Source: Baylisascaris procyonis (lineage: Eukaryota; Nematoda; Chromadorea; Rhabditida; Ascarididae). From it: 64,000 bases of DNA. Below are positions 56,601-64,000 of this stretch, piece after piece (positions within the stretch are counted from its first letter, which is position 1; each line of letters opens with the position of its first letter). A model generated the notes under the pieces. The model made no database searches and was not told the origin of the DNA. It was given only the letters and a program-made list of their open reading frames with translations. The stretch lies in NCBI GenBank assembly GCA_037389465.1, contig JAZARR010000266.1:1612001-1676000 (forward strand), read 5' to 3'. The position numbers and the translations under genes were made by a program.

Positions 56601-59600
56601 TTCCTCCTCAACCATTGCAGCTTTACAATAAAATTGGCACCATGCAACTCATTGCAACGGCTGGTGTGCGGGATTACCTTTAATTTTTACCACATCTGTA
56701 CTGTTCCTGTTCAAATTTGGGCTAGAGGCTTCTGTAGACTTCATTTTCGACAATGTTCGTATTGAAATGTGCATAAAACCGAAGATGTTCAATAGCGCAA
56801 CATGTAACAATGATTTTATGGAAGTTGTTCAGTATAATTCCAAAAGGTCCATTTGAGGAACTTGTGGTGGCAATAGCATTGTTTGCACTGACGGAATGGA
56901 TTGTATTCTGGTGCCCCCTTTTATGTGAATATAAAAGAGCTATTGCAGTGAACTCATTCAGCTCGAAATATGCGTTACTCCCACTTGATTTATTGATTCA
57001 TTTGTAACGGTTGTTGAATAATAGCGCTTGATCTTATGTCACTTACAGGATTACTGCTGCACGAAGCCATTACTCAATTACCGTACTCTTGAGAACTATG
57101 CTCATTGCCTGTTAGCTGTGCTAATTCATCTCAAGAAATCCGGTCAATCCGGGAACTGACGCCATCAGAGGCCATAAGTGGTTTAGTTTAGTCGCACACC
57201 AACAAGACTAACGAACCTTGGTACTTTCTGTTGTTCCTGGTTTGTGGACCTGAATGTTCACCCCGGTCGTACACCTCGTATTATCGTTTCGGTCACTTGA
57301 TCGTAATGATCTTTATAAGTCCCTTCTGGAACATTTTCCGCGTCTAAACAAGGAGGTTGGCTAATATCTTTTTGAGATGCTTGTTAAAGACTAGCAAAAT
57401 GCTTGTAATTCAAAACGTGAATGAACTGTTTCTTTGCACTTCTGAAACCGAATAAGACCTTTCGCCTTGCAGAAATTAGCTCGACTGAAACACGATATGG
57501 TCGAAAGGTTTTGAGCGTTGTACTCAAGGGTATTTGAAATTTCATCAGAAATCACCAGTTCATTAAACGTCCACGTTCATGTTCGTTCAGAACCCATTTA
57601 AAGTGAAATTCGGTATGCCATTTTCAAGTATAGTCGGAGACACATCATGCATGTGAACCTGCACTTTGAAGCAGTCGCTGATACGGAACAATTCATACAG
57701 ACTTTGTTTACCACTTCACCATTGTGTTCAAAATCTAGGACCGTTTGCGAACATAGATTAATTCAGTGGGACTTGTTGGTTGTTCGCACTATAGTCAAAT
57801 ACAAGGAATAGGTCCAATCAGATCGGCGTCCCTGTTTTCTGCCGATTCAGAGGGAATCCTTCTTTTATAATGCAAAAAGCATGTAATAAGAGGTGATTTA
57901 TTCGAAATCAGTCTCCCGTTTTGTAAAATGTGAAAAGATTCATTCTGAAAGAAGTTACAACTGAAGCTGCTATAGAACAGTTGTCGCGAAAGTATTGAAT
58001 ACTTTCCTATTGGCACAGATAACAAGGATTAAATGAATTGCGTTAAGGGCGCTATGCAAACGAATGAGACAGTTCAGCGCTTTGAAACGCTTTCATCACT
58101 GAAATGTCACTGAAATGAACACTATATGGATCACCGCTGTAGTAACACGCATGGCCCTTCAATATTAGACTTGTGTTAGAAGAGGAAAAGAGAGAAATAA
58201 GGCAAAAATAAAGTAGCTAGGATGAACGATAAATTCAGAAATATGGAAAAGCATGCCGTCTTCAATAAGGCAAAGTATATAAGACAAACAGGTTAATAGA
58301 GTGCGAGCGAGTGAATGTTTTAGTAGACATGATGTGCTAGAATGTAGCATTAGTACAGCAAAGGTGTAGCATGAGGTAAACCCAGTTGTTGCGAAATCTG
58401 CTCATTAGATGAGACGATATTTGGTTGCCTGAAAGATTGCGGACCCGCCTGTTCATGAGATTAGACTTTGCGTGATACTATGACATGGAAATTGTAATAT
58501 AAAGGGGTTCAAGATTGAAGTTATATGTGCCGAGGACGAGAATTCAGCAAATTGCAAATGAAAATAAACACTTACGCGCTACTCCGAAGTGTGACCCTAT
58601 GCCCTAGTGGTTTCCGCGGACGCAAGAACAAGAAAAATTGACCGCGCTTATGCATTCAACATAAAAATTTAGCTGATTTTGAAACGTGTAAGTGACGCGT
58701 AAAACTGAGGACTTAATTCATCTTCATATAAGATTATATTAGAAAACTAGCTGAATTTTAAACGCGTAATTGAAGCCAGACCAAAACTATTTGAATGGAA
58801 AGACAGTTTGCTAAGCTTCTGATTTAGTGCATGTCGATTGAATTTTCCGCAGCAGCGAAAAAAACCAATAAAATGGGGATTGAACAGATGTGTATCCTTC
58901 AACATTTTGACAACGAGCCTCTGAAGGGATAAGCTGCAGATATGAGGTTATTGTCGGTAGCAGGCAAACAAAGAATTTGAATTTTGATTTAACACGCAGA
59001 GATTATCATACAAAACAGCAGTTATTCCGAGGGTCAAAATGAAAGCGCACAATAGATGGATGGACACCAAGAGGATGTAGTTTTGGGGAATATAGTGCAG
59101 CAAATTCAACAGGAATTTGGCCTGGTAGGGCGGAGGTACTTAATCATAACGCGTGCGTTTTCGCTGAACGGTTTCATAAAATTACATCTGAAAAGTGACG
59201 TTGACATGTGTTCAGTTCTCTGGGCAGCAGCAAGCACGTATTTTGTGGTATTAGAAGGTTATGGGTATTACGCGCGCAATTTTCGTAAAAAGAGCATCGC
59301 CGAGGTAAACACATAATCTGAACATGCACCATATTTGAATGGATATATGCAAATGTTTTGTTATTGATGTGTCTGAAGCTGATGGAAGTGGAAATGAGAT
59401 GCTATGTCCTGTCATAAATCTCAGTGGAGGCTTGCCTGCCTGCAGATCTTGGTGGGAAGGTGTGGGAAGGTTTTAGTGGCGAGGTGCGGGAAAGGTGAAA
59501 CAGAGCCGGAGGAAGCGTTGCAGACGAGAATCAATCGAATGACGTGACAGGTTAATTCAACAGAATTGACAAAGTGACTGCATAAACGTTGCCGAAAATC

Positions 59601-60017
59601 TTCTGAAAGCTGATAATGCAGTTCAGAGCTTCGGAACTATTAGTGTTGTTGTATGAATGTCAGGTTTGACGGTTGCTTTCGACATGACAGCAATTAAGGA
59701 AATGAGCGTTCATATCAGCCTGAGCTTTATGAAGAAAAGCGAACAATGGTTCGATGGGTGGCCTTCAAGCTGCGCCAACGAAGCGGAACTTATAGCTAAT
59801 GTTGTGCAATTAAAGTTCCCAAAGTGCAATACATTTGGATCATCACATCGAATAAAACTAGAAAACGAAGCATGCTGCGCTAGTTATGTACATTTTCAGA
59901 ACTGTTTTTAACAACGCAATTTTCAGATCTTCAGTATATTCAATTAACGAAATCCGGCTTGTGCATTAATTCCACAGACATGAATTGAGTCACAAACGCG
60001 ATATTAATATTACTCAC

Positions 60018-60166
60018 CGAAGGAAGTGCTTGCGATAACTCATATTCACGAACATCCATGCCGATGCTGTCTGCATTAATCAACGTCGTCGTGAGGTCGA
60101 TGCTCCGTTGCTTGGATCTAGCGACTTCCATAATGAAGATAAAAACAGCGCCGAAGCGAATCAAAT
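60018..60166 (-). CDS. Unknown gene B, internal exon c
   Basis: Acceptor AACCTTCAG, donor CCTTCG|GTGAGT, phase 1 in and 0 out, 49 full codons. It reads LIRFGAVFIFIMEVARSKQ and then IDLTTTLINADSIGMDVREY. The opening is hydrophobic enough for a buried helix but short for a membrane span. The next exon (phase 0) was not identified with confidence: a TTTCAG acceptor near 59604 opens a 16-codon frame ending in a stop, which could be a terminal exon but is not convincing. Confidence 0.65.
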
Positions 60167-60228
60167 CTGAAGGTTAGTTGTATTCGTAGAATTATTATTG
60201 TTTATATCGCAAAGTGCACTGCGCCCAC

Positions 60229-60368
60229 CTCGTGGCCGTGATTGCAACGTTTCCAAATATATTTGTTGCCTTCCACGAGTGCTTGTAAGGCTACCTTTTT
60301 TGGAATTGGGATCATATTTAAATGCGGGAATTTGATTATCTTCGACGTTTGCATAAGCGTTGATTTTT
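60229..60368 (-). CDS. Unknown gene B, internal exon b
   Basis: Acceptor CGCTTCAG, donor CGAG|GTGGGC, phase 2 in and 1 out, 46 full codons. It encodes KINAYANVEDNQIPAFKYDP followed by a Lys/Ser/Thr/Arg stretch and QQIYLETLQSRPR. A short intron of about 62 bases separates it from exon c, which is unusually compact beside the long introns elsewhere in the window. The G at the donor joins AT of exon c to give Asp. Confidence 0.65.
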
Positions 60369-61708
60369 CTGAAGCGGTGCGTCAGCAGCAATCTGGTGGC
60401 AGTATTCACTTGGTGGCCTTATAACCACCGGCATTTATCTGTTCGGCGTCGTGAAACGACGGAACATTTCAAACTAGTTCACGGCAGTTTTCATAAACAG
60501 ACTCATGCCTCTCAGTGAAGTTGGCTAACATTTGCTCATCAGGCCTTGTGCTCAGTCGCATGTGGTTGTGTAGACAAGTTATCTGAGCCCAGGCAATGCT
60601 TTGGGTTAGTGAGCTGTTGTAAGATAATTCTGGAAGTGCAATGAAGTGAAATTATCGGCTCCGTATTAAAAAACGATTGGCAAAGATGAAGCACTGAGAT
60701 CGAAAATATTGAAATATTGACCCGGACGACTCGATCAATAAAATGATAAACGTTAATCTTATAAAAGGACGTTCTGCAAGGAGTAGGGAACGCATCTCAA
60801 AGAAACCAATAAGCGGTGGACGAGAATGAGTGAGACGTGTACCCTCGTCATGCCCATCAGGATGGCCAGGCCACGTATGTTAGCGGCGGCTCTGAATTGT
60901 ACCCTTCGTCAGTTTGTGTTAAAACAAAGTACTTCATCAGGGGATTATTCGTATGCGATGGTGCAAAAAAGGCTTTCAAAGGAGGCGATTTGACTTAGTT
61001 TCTACACTTTGATAATCGTCGCAAGCAAAACCTTCAACACAGCGCTTCACGACTTTAAAGCAATAATCGCCAATTTTTTGGACATATTATATCTAAAATG
61101 GTTATAAGGTTATCGACTATGAAGGTGATTTTTGAAAGAAATTTGACAGAGAGGTGGAGATGGAGACAACAAGAGATGGTAGCGATGAGGTTAGTGAAAG
61201 TGTCGCTTGTAAGGGATTGTATATGATGCAAGTGGTTAAGCAATTAGCCTTTTCCGTTGATTAAAGTGAAAATCGGGTGCTGATTGAGGTGTCTGCATTG
61301 CCACTACGATAGAGTAAGCGTAAAGGGATGAGGAACGATCATAAAAAAACGCGTTCGAGAAAGGATTCTGGTGATAATATTCAGTAACTCAGCGAGGTGA
61401 AGCTTACTGAGAGCGATTCAAGCTCAGCGACGTTGCAAAGACTGCGCTTAACATCTGGCTTAATGTGGGGAGGATGTGAGAAATTTTGATGAGGAGCAAT
61501 AAGAGAGGCGGAGGAAGGCTTTAATGTGCAGTTTCCAGTAGAATTGTTCTCAGTGATAGAGGCATCAGGAATGAAACTTTAGGGGAATGACTGAAGAGGA
61601 TTGATGATGTTGAGGAAGTTGGAGATTTCTTTTAGGTGACCAAGAGAGGGGTTTAGAGTAGAGGACCGTAAGAGTGGCCTGCAAACATAGTCATTTGCAG
61701 AAACATAC

Positions 61709-61817
61709 TTGAGCATGACTTCCTTCAAACAAGTTGGAGCATCTCCAAGCAGGAACACCTCACTGCGAACTTCTCGATTCATCACCACATACGTGAGCAG
61801 ATAGCCGGCGGTGCAAG
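61709..61817 (-). CDS. Unknown gene B, internal exon a
   Basis: Acceptor CATTTCAG, donor CTCAA|GTATGT, phase 1 in and 2 out, 35 full codons. The peptide starts CTAGYLLTYVVMNREVRSEV and continues VFLLGDAPTCLKEVML. A short hydrophobic start is followed by charged sequence. I do not recognise the family. The AA left at the donor joins the A of the next exon to give Lys. The upstream exon was not found: a weak candidate lies near 62650-62720. Confidence 0.6.
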
Positions 61818-64000
61818 CTGAAATGAGAAGTGCGTGCCGTGTGCGGCTGTTTACAGCACACTCGGATTTGTTAATTTATGATTCACATGTTTTAGCTCGA
61901 TCGTTCAACGATGAACTAAACAGCATTTGTGTTGACGGATATGCGCAACCAGACCATGCTTATTAAGTTCGAAACTTAGGATGGCGTAAGCGAATAATGC
62001 AATTGTTCATGCGCAGAATGTGTTACGTAGCGCCAAGTTACTACAAGCATAGAAAGCGGTTTTTGCTCAGGCAGAATATTCACTATCTATAACCATCTCA
62101 TGAGCAGTCCTGCGGTTCCAGCAGTCATTTCTCAGCTGTCATTCATCACGCAAATGGAGCTGCTCGACTTTCGATCACTTCCACCCTCCCCAATTATTGA
62201 CTGCTTTTGCAGACGGGGCTTCATGTAGAAGGCATTTCTTACAAGGACTTCAAAACCTTGTTATTCTGACTAAGACGCATCAATCGGATGGTTTAATCGC
62301 GAATTTTTACGCTGCGAGATGCATGAAGATCGTTTGTCACTCATCAAAGAAGAACCTGGAGAAATTATTCATCCAAAAATATTTGCTTTAAATTGTTGCA
62401 GCCATCAGAACTTCCTCGAACTATAATACTCAAATGATACTTCCCAATTTCTGTCGCACAGTGCAGCCATAATTGAAAGAAGGCGTCCTGGCGTTTACAG
62501 ATGCTGTGTTTGGCGAACATCACAACGTCAAGAAAGCGCCAGCTACCACCTTCCCATCTACCATTTCAACAAAATTTCACGTGAAAGGTTAGGTACATCA
62601 ATCTTGCAATGAAACGAATCAGTGTATAATTGGTTCCGGAGTGGTTTTATTACCAGAATTGAATACCCTATTAGAGTGCAACAATCGTGAGCTTTTTGCA
62701 GAGCACATCCTTGCAGGGAAAATTTAAAAAGCAGCTTCATGGCACTTTAGTAATCGAAGACGAATGACGATTCTTGTTTTCATTCCTCTCCTTCTGTTGC
62801 CGCAAATTCAAGATAGAGAATCAAATCAGGGAAATTTTCAAGTACGAAAAGTTCACTCGATGAAGTGAGTTGCCTTTTTCCACTCTTTAAATGCAGCTTC
62901 TAGCCACAGCTGCCTTGTGCTGATTTCCTTCATTCAATGGATCGTCTATTAGCAAATCACTTCAATTTGTTGCAAATGATTTTGAATATCGATAACCGAT
63001 CGGTTGATTTTACCTGCACTTTTGATCGCGTATGAATAATTTCCGTGGACTTTTAATAATATGCATTACCCTGATAATAGAAGCCTGATAGTTAAAAATA
63101 TTGAACAGTGCAACGATATAGGTTGTTTCTGCTAGCTCAGTGGATTATTTTTTCGAGCAATCTTTTTTGAGCAACCAGTACTATCCTTATGAGCTTGGAC
63201 AATTTCCCACATTATACCAATGCTGCTTCTCTTTCCCGTTCTAGTTTCTTGTTTCGTGCCAAAAAATTTCAACTTGGAAATCGCTACAGCTAGTATAGAG
63301 GAATTTGCCGGTTTTGATAGATGAGATTGCGTAACCGCTCTGCAATTTTTCACCATCTTTTCCGTTTATCCATCAATTTCCGGGTGAGCTATAAGCACCT
63401 AGAAGTGAAAAAAATCCACATGTACTTCACATTGGTTGTCTTTCGATTTTACACCGACAGAGTGGCAGAAAACAAATCTTTTTATACAATTTGCACAACT
63501 CGTTGCATCGGTTGAAGTATGAATACATATTGCGCCAAGTACTCTGCTTCGTTTCTACACTTGTTTGTTATTAACACTGCAACACCGCAAGAATACTGGA
63601 AACGCTAGCGCCGTATAAAAGCTTTAAACAGGTAGAAGGCTAAACCGTACCTTAATTTCATCGAAGAAAACATTTTTAATCTCAGAAGTGGCTGCTTCCT
63701 CTCGTACAAAATCTCTATAAAGATATAAAGCATAACAAGTGCACTCTCAACCATGCAATGTGCTCCTTAATTCAAAGGGGAACTTAATTGCTTCTATGAG
63801 CAGAACCAAAAGACTATCTTTTTCATTTCCTGGGTTTTTAGAACTTTTTGAACAAGAGCATTGTGGCGACGCCATGCCACAGTGTTTACGTGGGCTGCGT
63901 GTGTATGTGCCTATGCGTATACGTTGTGTGTATGTGTGTCTGTGTGTGTCCGTGCACGCGTCTGTACTTGTGCCCTTGTGGCAGTTTCTGGCAGCACTCC
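61818..64000. other. No supported gene; likely upstream part of gene B
   Basis: Gene B must have at least one earlier exon ending in phase 1. A short open piece near 62650-62720 has a usable phase but weak splice sites. The window ends in a TG-rich tract. Confidence 0.4.
63893..63985. repeat. Imperfect TG-rich tract at the window end
   Basis: gtgtatgtg and tgtgtgtg runs with tgtctgtgtgtgtc. Confidence 0.85.

Larger units (their letters stand above)
45821..60017. other. Gene-poor, simple-repeat-rich stretch
   Basis: Holds two TA microsatellites, a TG tract, a poly-C tract and the purine/pyrimidine pair. The downstream exons of gene B should lie here if the gene continues, but I could not place them. 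The tail of the GC-rich block reaches about 45960. Confidence 0.45.

Overview
This window is eukaryotic nuclear DNA: genes are split into short exons by GT-AG introns, intergenic stretches are long, and there are (TA)n, TG-rich and poly-C tracts. Base composition is AT-rich and CpG is not obviously depleted. No operon, Shine-Dalgarno or CRISPR structure was seen. The best-supported protein is an MH2-domain (Smad-fold) protein of the type known from Drosophila Expansion. With the modest exon size and lack of CpG loss, this suggests an invertebrate, probably an ecdysozoan and perhaps a parasitic nematode. The organism call is inference.

The main result is a minus-strand gene (41276 down to 23904) that I assembled by hand from 12 exons. 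Every junction has a GT donor and an AG acceptor, every intron phase matches, and the joined CDS is 3420 nt (1139 codons plus stop). Exon 1 encodes a short N-terminal region, exons 2-5 an MH2 domain (about residues 81-275), exon 6 a conserved-looking helical segment, exons 7-11 serine/arginine-rich linkers, and exon 12 a 1.67 kb single-exon disordered tail. No MH1 DNA-binding domain is visible and the MH2 is not C-terminal, so this is not a classical Smad. Its introns carry a 102 bp (TA)n tract, a perfect 31 bp inverted repeat, a 44 bp tandem duplication and a G-quadruplex-prone C tract.

A second minus-strand gene, of unknown family, shows as three phase-compatible internal exons (61817-61709, 60368-60229, 60166-60018). 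A third minus-strand gene is suggested by a clear exon at 10102-9866 with weaker candidates around it (16684-16545, 15644-15534, 8679-8437). A plus-strand candidate (44410-44489 joined to 45419-45820) lies in a GC-rich block and is tentative.

The remainder (most of 1-8400, 10.1-15.5 kb, 16.7-23.9 kb, 41.3-44.4 kb, 45.8-60 kb, 61.8-64 kb) shows no convincing gene. It holds simple repeats and degenerate tandem repeats. No tRNA, rRNA or intact transposon was recognised. Exons that are very short or lack strong composition could easily have been missed by eye.
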